Shown: positions 1-8,770 of the stretch, in pieces
Numbering within the stretch: the stretch's first letter is position 1
Layout: every line of letters begins with the position of its first letter
NCBI RefSeq assembly: GCF_040610475.1
Contig: NZ_JBEXMJ010000009.1
Location: forward strand, 186,001-250,000
Direction: 5' to 3'
From: Actinopolymorpha sp. NPDC004070
GTDB lineage: Bacteria > Actinomycetota > Actinomycetes > Propionibacteriales > Actinopolymorphaceae
Length of the DNA stretch: 64,000 nucleotides
Made by a program: the position numbers and the translations under genes
The notes under the pieces: model-generated
What the model was told of the DNA's origin: nothing
What the model saw: the letters and a program-made list of their open reading frames with translations, nothing else
Databases searched by the model: none

Positions 1-739
1 CGACGATCTCCTTGTCCCGATTCAGTACGACGTCCAGTGCGAACGTCACTCCGGCCGTCGCGGCGATGGCTCGGATGTCGTCATGGACCGGGTTGCCCTC
101 CGTGACACCCCAGGTCGCTCTGGGGTCACCGATCCTCGCCGCATCGTGCAGGACGAGTACCGTCTCCAGGCCGGCGAGCCCTGGCGCCACCAGCTTCGGA
201 CCCCCGGAGAAGCCCGCGAAGAAGTGGGGTTCGACGAAACCGGTGGTGATCCTCACGTCCGCCTCGGTCCATTCCCGGTTCAGCCACACCGGTACGCCGT
301 TGCCGTGCGTTCCGCACCAAGCCAGCTGGGACGCGTCTCGTGCGTCGTGGTTGACGATGCGTACGGTGTCGGCAACCTCGTGACCGAACATGTGACGGAG
401 TTCGGCCTCGGTGTTTCCGCGATGGGTGCCGGTAGCGACCAGGACGACGATGTCGTCCAGGGCCACGATTCCGTCCAGCTCCTCGATGATCGCGGGGATC
501 ATCAGCTGCCGCGGCTGTGGTCGGGTTCCGTCGCATGCCGAGATGGCCACCGACTGCCCGGGGCGAACCCGGTCGCGCAACGGCAGGCCGGCCACGGGCT
601 CCCGCAGAGCCTTGCGAAGGGAGCCCAGCTGGCTTGGAGCCGCCGCGCTGTGCACGGGCTCGACGACTGTCGTCACATCGGGATCCACCGCCAGCGACAG
701 ACCGGAATCGCCGTACGCCAGTCCAACGTGGGTACTCAT
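1..739 (-). CDS. LarA-like nickel-pincer racemase (DUF2088), partial
   Basis: Reading leftward from an ATG at 739, an open frame runs off the left edge without a stop, so only the first ~246 residues are present. The translation carries LarA-family N-terminal signatures: DGTRPQP near residue 75, GTHRGN near 110, and the run PHFFAGFSGGPKLVAPG near 185. In characterised LarA, this domain binds the pyridinium-thiocarboxylate nickel pincer cofactor and racemises a 2-hydroxy acid (lactate in the type enzyme). Many homologues act on other hydroxy acids, so the substrate is open. No larB/C/E cofactor genes are visible here. It is divergent from the sigma factor gene at 901. Family assignment is firm; substrate is not. 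Confidence 0.82.
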   Translation of the reverse strand, partial: MSTHVGLAYGDSGLSLAVDPDVTTVVEPVHSAAAPSQLGSLRKALREPVAGLPLRDRVRPGQSVAISACDGTRPQPRQLMIPAIIEELDGIVALDDIVVLVATGTHRGNTEAELRHMFGHEVADTVRIVNHDARDASQLAWCGTHGNGVPVWLNREWTEADVRITTGFVEPHFFAGFSGGPKLVAPGLAGLETVLVLHDAARIGDPRATWGVTEGNPVHDDIRAIAATAGVTFALDVVLNRDKEIV

Positions 740-900
740 CCGTCTCCGATCAGTTGACTTCTGGGCCCGCAGGCGGTGGGCCAGCGACGATACCTGCCCC
801 GGCCGCGCCGGCTCTCTCCGATCCAGTAACCCACATGGTGCCCGGTACGTGCCGCCGGCTACAGCGCGCAGGTGCGCCTGGTGCTCGTACTCCAGAGCCG

Positions 901-1869
901 ATGCCGGATCCTGGGTACGCTCAGGACGTGCCTCTGACTCCGAGCGACGTCGACCGGTTCGAGCGAGCGAGGCCCCGCCTGGAGGCCATCGCCTACCGTC
1001 TCCTCGGCTCCGCACACGAGGCACAGGACGTCGTGCAGGAGACGTTCCTGCGGTGGCACGCCGCCGACGTCGACCGCATCGAGGTCCCCGAGGCCTGGCT
1101 GACGAAGGTGCTCACCAACCTGTGCCTCAACCAGCTCACCTCCGCCCGGGCACGCCGCGAGACCTACGTGGGCCGATGGCTCCCGGAGCCGCTGCTCGCG
1201 GGCGACCCGATGCTCGGGCCGGCCGACACCGCCGAGCAGCGCGAATCGGTGTCGTACGCGGTCCTCACCCTCATGGAGCGCCTGTCTCCCGACGAACGGG
1301 CCGTGTACGTGTTGCGGGAGGCGTTCGGCTACCCGCACCGGGAGATCGCCGAGATCCTCGACATCACCGAGGCCGCCAGCCAGCAGATCCTCCACCGTGC
1401 CAGGAAGCATGTCGAGCTCGGCAAGGCCCGCAGCGAGATCGACCAGGCCGCTGCCCGGCGGATCGTCGAAGAGTTCCTCGCGGCCGCCACCAGCGGCCGG
1501 ACCGATGAGCTCGTACGCCTGCTCACCAAGGACGCGATCGCGATCGGCGACGGCGGAGGGAAGGTTCCGGCACGCACCAAGGGGTTCGAGGGGGCCGTCG
1601 CGGTGGCGAAGTTCGTGTGGGGTCTGTTCAAGCCTGCCGAGTCCAAGCGCGCGATCGTCGGCGGCTTGCCCGAGATCCACGCCTGGGCCGCCAATGGCGA
1701 ACCCGCGGTCGTGGCCGTCGTGGCGGGCCGGGTCGTCGCGGTCATGTGCCTGGAGGTCACCGCCGAGGGCATCACCGCCTGCCGGATGCAGGCGAACCCC
1801 GACAAGCTCGAACGCGCGACCGAGCAGTGGGCGGCGGCCAGCCATGGGGAGCCTCTGCTCGTGATGTGA
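901..1869 (+). CDS. ECF41-family RNA polymerase sigma factor (SigJ-like)
   Basis: A 322-residue protein with sigma-70 region 2 (FERARPRLEAIAYRLLG, then DVVQETFLRW) and region 4 (ERLSPDERAVYVLREAFGY, HREIAEIL), followed by a ~120-residue SnoaL/NTF2-like C-terminal extension. That extension defines the ECF41 group, where it controls activity in place of a classical anti-sigma factor. The reading frame is open well upstream, but sigma region 2 begins just after ATG 901, with GTG 928 as an alternative. As is typical for ECF41, the next gene (1957) encodes an epimerase-type oxidoreductase that is probably its target. Alternative starts are the only real doubt. Confidence 0.9.
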   Translation: MPDPGYAQDVPLTPSDVDRFERARPRLEAIAYRLLGSAHEAQDVVQETFLRWHAADVDRIEVPEAWLTKVLTNLCLNQLTSARARRETYVGRWLPEPLLAGDPMLGPADTAEQRESVSYAVLTLMERLSPDERAVYVLREAFGYPHREIAEILDITEAASQQILHRARKHVELGKARSEIDQAAARRIVEEFLAAATSGRTDELVRLLTKDAIAIGDGGGKVPARTKGFEGAVAVAKFVWGLFKPAESKRAIVGGLPEIHAWAANGEPAVVAVVAGRVVAVMCLEVTAEGITACRMQANPDKLERATEQWAAASHGEPLLVM

Positions 1870-1889
1870 CGTGTATTACGTACGGCTCC

Positions 1890-1918
1890 TGTCAGGAAAC
1901 GGCGGGCTGTCCGGTTCA
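1890..1918 (+). promoter_or_regulatory. candidate ECF41-type promoter before the epimerase gene
   Basis: The 87-bp gap between the sigma factor stop and the 1957 start contains TGTCAGG (1890-1896) followed after about 15 bases by CGGTTC. Characterised ECF41 promoters have a TGTCACA-like -35 element and a short CGT-type -10 element at about 16-bp spacing, so this is only a partial match. A second copy of the half-motif, GGTGACAC, lies around 1919-1926 in inverse orientation. This is inference from spacing and position. Confidence 0.3.
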
Positions 1919-1956
1919 GGTGACACATGCCGAACCGAACCGAAAAGGAGCTGAGG

Positions 1957-2886
1957 ATGAGAGTGCTGGTGGCGGGAGCGACCGGAGCGTTGGGCAAGGA
2001 GCTGGTGCCGCGTCTGGTCGAGGCGGTACACGAGGTGTTCGCCATGATCCGCAGCGAATTCAGAAGGGCCAGGGCATCACAGCTCGGCGCGGTGCCGGTC
2101 ATCGCCGATGCGCTCGATCGCGCCCAGGTCGAGGCAGCCGTGCGCCAGGTGGCACCGGAGGTGATCGTTCATCAGCTGACCGCCATCGGCCACGTCGACA
2201 CCCGCCATTTCGAACGCAGCTTCGCCGCCACGAACCGGCTGCGGATCGAGGGCACCGACAACCTGCTCGCGGCTGCCCGCGCAGTGGGAGTACGACGGTT
2301 CGTCGCCCAGAGCAACGGCGCGTTCACCTACGCGCGGACCGGCGGGCAGGTCAAGACCGAACAGGACCCGCTGGAGAACTCCCCGATCGCCTCGATGGCT
2401 GCGATGATCGCCGCGATCAAGCACCTGGAGAAGGCGGTGCTGAGCGCGGACTGGACCGAGGGGATCGTGCTGCGCTACGGCGGGTTCTACGGACCCGGCA
2501 CCTCCATGGCGCCGGGTTCCCAGCAGGTCGAGATGGTCCGCACGCGCAAGTTCCCGATCGTCGGCGACGGCGGCGGGGTGTGGTCGTTCATCCACATCGC
2601 CGACGCCGCCGAAGCCACGATCGCAGCGGTGGAGAACGGTGGCCGCGGTGTCTACAACATCGTCGACGACGATCCCGCCCCGGTCGCCGTGTGGTTGCCG
2701 GCGCTGGCGGAGATGCTCGGTGCCAGGAAGCCGATGCGCGTACCACGGTTCATCGGAAGGCTGGCAGCCGGACCAGCCGGCGTCGTGCTCATGACGGAGC
2801 TCCGTGGCGCGTCCAACGCCAAGGCCAAGCGCGAACTGGGCTGGCAGCCCGCACATCCCACCTGGCGACAGGCCCTCCTGGGGTGA
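1957..2886 (+). CDS. NAD(P)-dependent epimerase/dehydratase family protein
   Basis: A 309-residue Rossmann protein opening with MRVLVAGATGALGKELVPRL, an extended-SDR/NmrA-like nucleotide-binding glycine motif. ATG 1957 is chosen over the in-frame ATG 1927 because AAGGAG sits 8-14 bases upstream of it and the Rossmann strand starts directly at this methionine. The usual Tyr-x-x-x-Lys catalytic pair of true epimerases is not obvious. Its place directly after an ECF41 sigma factor matches the conserved linkage of that sigma group with an oxidoreductase or epimerase, so co-regulation is likely. The substrate cannot be inferred. Confidence 0.82.
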   Translation: MRVLVAGATGALGKELVPRLVEAVHEVFAMIRSEFRRARASQLGAVPVIADALDRAQVEAAVRQVAPEVIVHQLTAIGHVDTRHFERSFAATNRLRIEGTDNLLAAARAVGVRRFVAQSNGAFTYARTGGQVKTEQDPLENSPIASMAAMIAAIKHLEKAVLSADWTEGIVLRYGGFYGPGTSMAPGSQQVEMVRTRKFPIVGDGGGVWSFIHIADAAEATIAAVENGGRGVYNIVDDDPAPVAVWLPALAEMLGARKPMRVPRFIGRLAAGPAGVVLMTELRGASNAKAKRELGWQPAHPTWRQALLG

Positions 2887-2961
2887 GCACTGCGGAGATC
2901 GGTGTCCTCGTCCGGCGCGAAGCCGACTTCGCTCTGCCGTTCAGCTGACCGGGACGATCCT

Positions 2962-2980
2962 GCGGGGGGCCTTCCCCCGC
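2962..2980. terminator. bidirectional GC hairpin between convergent genes
   Basis: A perfect 7-bp stem GCGGGGG / CCCCCGC with a 5-base loop lies in the 95-bp gap between the converging stops of the epimerase (2886) and the Gfo/Idh/MocA gene (2982). There is no T-tract on either strand, which is common for actinobacterial terminators. The role is inferred from position. Confidence 0.5.
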
Positions 2981-2981
2981 G

Positions 2982-3887
2982 TCACACCTGCCGGAAGAGG
3001 TCCGTCTCCGCGTTGTCGAGAACCTGTTGCAGGTGAAGACCCCGGCGTACGTCGAGCTCGGGTGAAGCGTGGTTCTCGACCGCCGTTGCGAACTCGTCGT
3101 ACATCGTCTTGAATGCGTCCTCGTCGACACTCGCCAGGCAGTCGACGTCGGCTGCCCCACCGGGGCCGAACACCTCGACCCCGGCACGGTTCGACGCCTG
3201 GGCGTGGCCGTCCGCGCGGTGTTCGATGTGCGCGTACAGCGACGCCTCGCTGAAGCGCCCGCCCTCGTGCTCGAGCATGATCCCGACCCAGCCGCCGGGA
3301 TCGCCGTGTGCACGCACCGCGAGCACCCGGCCGAGTGCGGCGTCGAGGAGATCCACCAGATCGGTACCGTACGCCCTCAGCACACCGCGCTCTACCTGCC
3401 AGGGGCTTGCCCACCGCGGATCGGCGAGAACGCCGGAGATCACCCGTCCGCTCCCGCCCTGCGGCCTGGTACGTGGAGCGGCGAAGGTCAGAAACTCCCG
3501 CACCGCGACGGCGTAGCGCCAGGTCAACGCGAGTTGGGCGACAACGCGGGTGGTGGCCACCGCATCCGCCACCTGCTCGGCACCGGCGAGGTCGCCGCCC
3601 AGGGGCTTCTCCAGCAGAAGAGCCTTGCCGGCGCGTGCCGTGCTCGGGGCGAGGTCGGCCTGCACCGCCGGGGGCACGGCGAACGCGACCGCCTCGCAGT
3701 CTCGGAGGAAGTCTGCGTAACGGGTGTATGCCGACGTCCCGGTGCGCTCGGCGAGGTTCTGGATCAGTGCGGGGGAACGCCCCCAAATTCCAGCCAACCG
3801 CACCTTCGGACAGGCCGCGATCGCCGGGGCATGTATCCCGGCGGCTCGGCGCCCCGCACCCGCGAGGCCGACGGCCACGACCACCAC
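2982..3887 (-). CDS. Gfo/Idh/MocA family oxidoreductase
   Basis: A 301-residue protein with an N-terminal Rossmann domain (VGLAGAGRRAAGIHAPAI, then a WGRSPA-type cofactor specificity loop) and the family EKP motif (LLLEKPLGG, near residue 95). It therefore probably oxidises or reduces a sugar or polyol hydroxyl with NAD(P)H. It lies 146 bp downstream of, and in the same direction as, the alpha-galactosidase gene, so the two may form a small glycan-use operon. The start used is a GTG at 3887; no strong ribosome site decides it. The substrate is unknown. Confidence 0.8.
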   Translation of the reverse strand: MVVVAVGLAGAGRRAAGIHAPAIAACPKVRLAGIWGRSPALIQNLAERTGTSAYTRYADFLRDCEAVAFAVPPAVQADLAPSTARAGKALLLEKPLGGDLAGAEQVADAVATTRVVAQLALTWRYAVAVREFLTFAAPRTRPQGGSGRVISGVLADPRWASPWQVERGVLRAYGTDLVDLLDAALGRVLAVRAHGDPGGWVGIMLEHEGGRFSEASLYAHIEHRADGHAQASNRAGVEVFGPGGAADVDCLASVDEDAFKTMYDEFATAVENHASPELDVRRGLHLQQVLDNAETDLFRQV

Positions 3888-3975
3888 TTCACTTTACGAG
3901 CGTGGGCGGGTTTCCAGGGTCTGTCCCAGGTGGCGGGTGTCTTTTGCCGCGTGGCGATGGACCGGCCTTCTTGAT

Positions 3976-3991
3976 CACTTCGGGTGAAGTG
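3976..3991. promoter_or_regulatory. short inverted repeat between alpha-galactosidase and Gfo/Idh/MocA genes
   Basis: CACTTC and GAAGTG are separated by GGGT in the 146-bp gap downstream of the alpha-galactosidase gene. It could be a weak operator or a processing or attenuation hairpin. The arms are only 6 bp, so chance is possible. Confidence 0.2.
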
Positions 3992-4033
3992 CCGTGGTCG
4001 ACTTCGCCATCGACCCGAAGAAGAACCGACGAC

Positions 4034-5767
4034 TCAACTGAGGGTCAGGACTGCACTGCCGTACGGCGCGATGGGCAACTCCACGAGGTCGGCAGCGGAG
4101 GGGCTGACAGTGCCGACGTCGGTCGCGCTCGGCGAACGGAGCACTCCCGCAGTGATCGAGCGGGTGTGGGTGCGGACCACGACCGACGAGGCAGCGGTGG
4201 CGTTCACCAGCGTGACCTCGCCGGGAAGGTCGGGTCCGAGGTCGACCACGACCGGGGTGTAGACCCCGACCACTGCGCGATCGAGTGCGGCGTGAACGGC
4301 GCGCACGGTGGTGTAGCCACGTTCGGTTCCGGTGACCTCGATGGTGCCTTCCAGCACCACCGGGGCCAGGTCACGCCACCAGCCCACCAGACCGGTGAGC
4401 GCCTCGGCCTGGTCGGCCGGCAGGTCGGCGATCCGCATCGAGATCTGCGGTACGGAGAACAAGCCGGCGTAGATCTGCTGCGCCACCGCCTCCGGTCCAG
4501 CGTTCGGGCTCCACATCATCGGGTCGGCGTGGATGACCTGCCCGACGGACAGCAGCCGGCAGTCGATGGTGGAGCGAAGGTTGACCACCGCGTCTGCTGG
4601 GCAGTCACCGGCCCGCAGGATCTGTCCGAAGCGTGCGATGGCCGGACTCACGTACGGCTGACGGAACTCGAAGGCAACGTCGCCGTGACCTGCTTGGTCC
4701 AGCCTGGTCCGGAGCAGACCGAGCAGGGCCGCCATCGCCTCACCGACGTCGTGGATGTCGCCGACCGGTGGTGTGCCCTGATAGCGCATCGCGGTATCCA
4801 GGAAGTCGATCTTGAGGCCGTCGATCTCGTAGTCGGTGACCAGGCGCAGGCAGACGTCAGCGAGGTGCTCGCGAACCTCGCGGTGGCGCGGGTCGAGAAC
4901 GAAGCAGTCGTCCGGCGTTCGTCTCTGGGTGGCGTACTTGGCCAGATCGGCGTACGCGTCGCTGTTCGTGCCCAGCAGCAACGGAGCGACCCAGAGCACG
5001 ACACCGGCACCGAGTGCTCGAATGCGTCGAACGTGAGCCAGTAGGTCGGGGAACTTGTCGGGGTCCGGCACCCAGTCACCGCAGCCTTGGTAGCCGCGGC
5101 CGACGGCCAAGCGCTGCCAGCCGTCGTCGATGAACACCGTGCGGCACCCCATGGGCACCGCGAGAGCCGCCTCGGACTCGATCACCTCGGCGCTGATGTC
5201 CTGGGTGAAGGTGTACCAGGTCGAGTAGACGGGCTCGCGCGCCAGCTTTGGTGCCGGGAGAGCCGGCGCCTCGATCCGGGCGGACATCCAGTCGGCCAGC
5301 CGGGGGACAACCTCCGCCACGGACCCGCCGGCTGAACCCAGCACCAGCTGGAGTCGCTGCTCACCTGCGGCGGCTGCGTGGAACTCGACGGCGAAGGTCT
5401 TGTGCTCCTCCGACACGCCGTATCCTATCGTCAGCTCGTCGACCGGCCTATCGGCAGCCCAACCGAACAGCACCTGACCGTCGGCGTTGTAGAGCGCACC
5501 CATCGGTGCCGAGTTGACCAGACTGGTGACCACCTGACCGGCCCAGTCGGCAGGCAGCGTCCGCATCGACCCCTGACCCGGGTGCCAGTACCCGACGGCA
5601 TCACCGAGCTCGGCCTCGATCCGCGCGCTCAGCTCGGTTCCTGCGGGGGCCGTCAGCGTCACCGGGACGCCGACCTGAGTGGCCGGTTCGGTGCTCAGGT
5701 TGGTGCCAGGTCCGAGACGCAGCAGACGGAGGTGAGGGAGGACGGCGGCGGCATCGACGAGCATCAC
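4034..5767 (-). CDS. GH36-type alpha-galactosidase
   Basis: A 577-residue (beta/alpha)8 glycoside hydrolase. The nucleophile motif of clan GH-D is clear: DGLKIDFLD with Asp321 after the conserved Lys. The acid/base segment RAGDCPAD places Asp388 in the GH36 position. FIDDGWQ near residue 213 and the N-terminal beta-sandwich also fit. It lacks a signal peptide, so it likely acts in the cytoplasm on imported alpha-galactosides. At 577 residues it is shorter than the ~720-residue AgaA/MelA enzymes and resembles compact actinobacterial GH36 members. The start may be the second Met. The exact substrate linkage is inferred from the family only. Confidence 0.85.
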   Translation of the reverse strand: MMLVDAAAVLPHLRLLRLGPGTNLSTEPATQVGVPVTLTAPAGTELSARIEAELGDAVGYWHPGQGSMRTLPADWAGQVVTSLVNSAPMGALYNADGQVLFGWAADRPVDELTIGYGVSEEHKTFAVEFHAAAAGEQRLQLVLGSAGGSVAEVVPRLADWMSARIEAPALPAPKLAREPVYSTWYTFTQDISAEVIESEAALAVPMGCRTVFIDDGWQRLAVGRGYQGCGDWVPDPDKFPDLLAHVRRIRALGAGVVLWVAPLLLGTNSDAYADLAKYATQRRTPDDCFVLDPRHREVREHLADVCLRLVTDYEIDGLKIDFLDTAMRYQGTPPVGDIHDVGEAMAALLGLLRTRLDQAGHGDVAFEFRQPYVSPAIARFGQILRAGDCPADAVVNLRSTIDCRLLSVGQVIHADPMMWSPNAGPEAVAQQIYAGLFSVPQISMRIADLPADQAEALTGLVGWWRDLAPVVLEGTIEVTGTERGYTTVRAVHAALDRAVVGVYTPVVVDLGPDLPGEVTLVNATAASSVVVRTHTRSITAGVLRSPSATDVGTVSPSAADLVELPIAPYGSAVLTLS

Positions 5768-5940
5768 CCGAGGATTCTAGGACCTTCGCCACAGAGCCCG
5801 TGGTGACCGCCGCGCAGGCCACGGTGACGCCTCGATCATCCTGCTAGCCTGGCAGCTCATGCTCAGCCGTTCGCCTGGCTTCTGATCCGGGCGTCTCGCC
5901 CCGGCGGACGGGCGCTCCAGCTCGAACGGCGACGCGATGG

Positions 5941-6801
5941 ATGGGAGTTCTTCAGGTGCGAGTCGTCGTGACAGGCGGAACTGGTCGGGCCGGACAGTGG
6001 GTTGTTCGCCTCCTGGCCGAGGCCGGCCACCAAGTCGTGAACGTCGACGTCGTCAACCGACCAGAGCTGGAGCTGCCTGGAGAGTTCTGCAGGGTCGATC
6101 TCACCGATGCGGGCAAGGTGTACGACGCGCTGTGCCAGTTTCGCCCGGACGGGATCTGTCATCTCGCGGCGAACCCGGCTCCGAGCGGCCAGGCGCAGAT
6201 CGACGTCTTCGACAACAATGTGCTCAGCGCTCACAACCTCATGCAGGCAGCTGGCGACCTCGGGGTCTCGCGAGTCGTCTACGCCTCGAGTGAGATGGCG
6301 ACCGGCCTGCTGACCGAAGGCACAGTGCCGGCGCAGATCCCGTTCGACGAGACCGAGCGGCACCCGTCCCCGAATGCTTACGCGCTGAGCAAGTACATGA
6401 GCGAGGTGATCGCGGACTCGCTCGCGGTCCGCTATCCGGAGACGGCCTGGGTGGGGCTCCGGATCAACAACGTCATTCCGCCGGACAGCTACGATCGGTT
6501 CGCTGCCGAGTGGGAAGACCCGGGCCTCAGCAAGGGAAACTTCTGGAGCTACATCGACGCCCGGGACGTCGGCACCGCCTACCGCGCGGCGCTGGAAGGG
6601 ACGAGCAGCGGTCACGAAGTCTGTCTGATCGCTGCGGCAGACACCCGGGCGAAGCGGGGATTGCGCGAGCTGATGGCTGAGTACTACGACGGCTACGACC
6701 GCTTCGCCGGTGATTACGAGGATCCGAGGTCGGCCTTCGACTGCGCCAAGATGAAGGCGCTGTTCGGTTGGACCCCCAGCTACAGCTGGCGTACCCAGTA
6801 G
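5941..6801 (+). CDS. NAD-dependent epimerase/dehydratase family protein
   Basis: A 286-residue extended SDR. The glycine motif TGGTGRAG is at residues ~11-18, HLAANP follows strand 4, and the catalytic pair is in NAYALSKYMSE (Tyr and Lys four apart). The protein ends with a GWTPSYSWRTQ segment typical of the family C-terminus. ATG 5941 gives four extra residues before VRVVVTGGTG; an in-frame GTG at 5956 is an equally good start. Related genes are annotated as uronate dehydrogenase-like or NDP-sugar epimerases; the sequence does not choose between them. It stands alone, divergent from the alpha-galactosidase gene. Confidence 0.8.
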   Translation: MGVLQVRVVVTGGTGRAGQWVVRLLAEAGHQVVNVDVVNRPELELPGEFCRVDLTDAGKVYDALCQFRPDGICHLAANPAPSGQAQIDVFDNNVLSAHNLMQAAGDLGVSRVVYASSEMATGLLTEGTVPAQIPFDETERHPSPNAYALSKYMSEVIADSLAVRYPETAWVGLRINNVIPPDSYDRFAAEWEDPGLSKGNFWSYIDARDVGTAYRAALEGTSSGHEVCLIAAADTRAKRGLRELMAEYYDGYDRFAGDYEDPRSAFDCAKMKALFGWTPSYSWRTQ

Positions 6802-6969
6802 GAACGCAGATACCCACGCAAATCACCGCCCGGCGACCGGCCGTCGTGGCGGAGGAATGTTCCCAGAGCCCCCCCGGCGGCCGAGACGGCGGCGCGTGGA
6901 CCTGGTTGATCCAAGCCGGCGAGGCAGCGTACGGGAAGATAAGCCCGACCCGGTTCTGTTGCAGTCGGT

Positions 6970-7410
6970 ATGGCAATGACAGGTGAAGTCGAGCTGAGCC
7001 CCTCCGGATGGGTGCGAGAGCAGACCGAGAAGATCTTCGAGACGGGTACCACCGACAGCGTGGACATCAAGGGCCGGCAGGTCATCTTGCTGACCACGCG
7101 CGGCGCGAGGACCGGGAAGCTCCGCAAGGTGCCGTTGATGCGAGTCGAGCACGAGGGTGTGTACGCGATCGTCGCCTCGCTCGGCGGCGCTCCCAAGCAC
7201 CCGGTCTGGTACTACAACGTGACGGCCGACCCGCACGTAGAACTGCAGGACGGCACCACCACCAAGGCCTACGTGGCGCGCGAAGTCACCGGCGAGGAGA
7301 AGGCGATCTGGTGGGACCGTGCGGTCGCGGCGTACCCGGACTACGCGGATTACCAGAAGAAGACCGACCGGCAGATCCCGGTCTTCGTCCTCGAGCCGGC
7401 CACGGACTGA
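6970..7410 (+). CDS. deazaflavin (F420)-dependent nitroreductase family protein (Ddn/DUF385)
   Basis: A 146-residue split-beta-barrel protein with the Ddn-family core: [20 protein letters not shown], where the basic RxGxxRKVPL segment contacts the F420 phosphate in Ddn. It then has [19 protein letters not shown] and a closing QIPVFVLEP strand. Family members use F420H2 to reduce quinones or nitro compounds; the physiological substrate here is unknown. A strong hairpin (7454-7488) follows the stop. It lies just left of the polysaccharide locus and is probably unrelated to it, although a CofE-like gene occurs at 23519. Confidence 0.88.
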   Translation: MAMTGEVELSPSGWVREQTEKIFETGTTDSVDIKGRQVILLTTRGARTGKLRKVPLMRVEHEGVYAIVASLGGAPKHPVWYYNVTADPHVELQDGTTTKAYVAREVTGEEKAIWWDRAVAAYPDYADYQKKTDRQIPVFVLEPATD

Positions 7411-7453
7411 CCTCGATCACAACCCACCGGCGGCCCGCCAGGCCCCACCCCAA

Positions 7454-7488
7454 AATGGCCTCGAACCCAATGAGGGTTCGAGGCCATT
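7454..7488. terminator. 15-bp perfect-stem hairpin after the Ddn-like gene
   Basis: AATGGCCTCGAACCC (7454-7468) is exactly complementary to GGGTTCGAGGCCATT (7474-7488), with the loop AATGA. It sits 44 bases after the Ddn-like stop. No T-run follows. A second small inverted repeat, GATCTC-TTGA-GAGATC, lies directly after it at about 7490-7505. It most likely ends transcription of the Ddn-like gene and could also end the leftward epimerase transcript. Confidence 0.7.
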
Positions 7489-7738
7489 CCGATCTCTTGA
7501 GAGATCACAGGGTGCGCCCGGGAGGATTGAGCCGGCTCTGGTGGTCCGGTAAGTCCTCGTGTGTCTCCCATCGTCCGGAATGATCGGGGCGTGCGGGTGG
7601 GATCGGTATGGCCTCCATCAGGCCGCCACTGGATGAAGGTAGGGCCTGATGTGGGGGGACGGGCCGGGTTCTGAGGGAGGCTCGAGTAGGCCGCCGACAC
7701 CGGAGGTCACAGGGGCTGGGTGTATTTCCGCGTCGCGT

Positions 7739-8770
7739 TCAGCTTCCCGCCTTCGCGGGCTTGCGTACTGCGGGGGCCGGAACGACGCTGAGGTCCGGAT
7801 CGCCGTTCGTGGTCGCCGTCAGAACAGGTTCGAGCCGGGCTCGATACCAGTCGACCTGGCTGGCCAGTCCGTCCACGAGTTCGACCGTGGGTGTCCAGCC
7901 GAGGAGCCGGCGAGCCTCGTCGCAGCTCGCCCAGGTCTCCTCGACATCGCCCGCTTGGTGATCGGTTCTCGTTACCCGCAGGGGCGTCAGCACAAGTCCG
8001 GCCAACAGCGTAAGGACGGTGTTGACGTCCGCCCGGCTTCCGCCGGCGATGTTGAGCACCTTCCCGGGCGGCAGATCGGCCTCGGTCGCGAGGACATTGG
8101 CGTGTACGACATCGTCCACGTGGGTGAAGTCGCGTACCTGTTCGCCGTTGCCGTACACGTAGATCTCCGCACCCCGGCACCCGGCCTCGACGAACCGATG
8201 GAACGCCATGTCGGGGCGTTGGCGCGGCCCGTACACGGTGAAGTACCGCAGGGCGACCGTGGACAGGCCGTAGTTGGCGCCGTAAGTGTTACAGAGATGT
8301 TCGCCCGCGAGCTTCGTCACACCATACGGACTGAACGGCCGCGGCAGCGTCTCCTCGGAGGTGGGATAGGTCGCGGCGTTGCCGTAGACGGACGAGCTCG
8401 ACGCGTAGACGAACCTACGGACACCCGCGTTCCGGGCGGCCTCGAGCAGGCGCTGGGTTGCCACGACATTGTGAGCGACATATTCGGAGAACCCCCGCCC
8501 CCAGGAGGGCCGCACACCGGGAAGGCCGGCCTGGTGGACTACGACGTCGATGCCGGAAAGAAGCTCGGGCAGATCCGCAGCACAAAGATCGGCCTCCAGC
8601 AGGGAAAAATTAGGGTCTGATCGAAGTGTCCGAAGGTTTTCCTCCTTTATCGCGCGCGGATAATTTGCGGTGAAACAGTCGACGCCGATCAGCTCCGTCG
8701 CGCGTGGCAACAGGCGTTCGGCCACCTGACTTCCGATGAACCCGGCGACCCCTGTCACGAGATATCGCAT
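7739..8770 (-). CDS. NAD-dependent nucleotide-sugar epimerase, copy 1
   Basis: A 343-residue extended SDR of the UDP-glucuronate/galactose 4-epimerase type. TGVAGFIGSQVAE binds NAD, YASSSSVYGNA carries the catalytic Ser, SPYGVTK the Tyr/Lys pair, and RYFTVYGPRQRPDM the sugar-binding loop. The frame is open upstream, but ATG 8770 is clearly the start: GGAG precedes it and the Rossmann strand begins at residue 2. It is very similar along its length to the gene at 31267; the two bracket the central part of the polysaccharide locus. It probably supplies a UDP-uronate or UDP-hexose precursor. Confidence 0.88.
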   Translation of the reverse strand: MRYLVTGVAGFIGSQVAERLLPRATELIGVDCFTANYPRAIKEENLRTLRSDPNFSLLEADLCAADLPELLSGIDVVVHQAGLPGVRPSWGRGFSEYVAHNVVATQRLLEAARNAGVRRFVYASSSSVYGNAATYPTSEETLPRPFSPYGVTKLAGEHLCNTYGANYGLSTVALRYFTVYGPRQRPDMAFHRFVEAGCRGAEIYVYGNGEQVRDFTHVDDVVHANVLATEADLPPGKVLNIAGGSRADVNTVLTLLAGLVLTPLRVTRTDHQAGDVEETWASCDEARRLLGWTPTVELVDGLASQVDWYRARLEPVLTATTNGDPDLSVVPAPAVRKPAKAGS

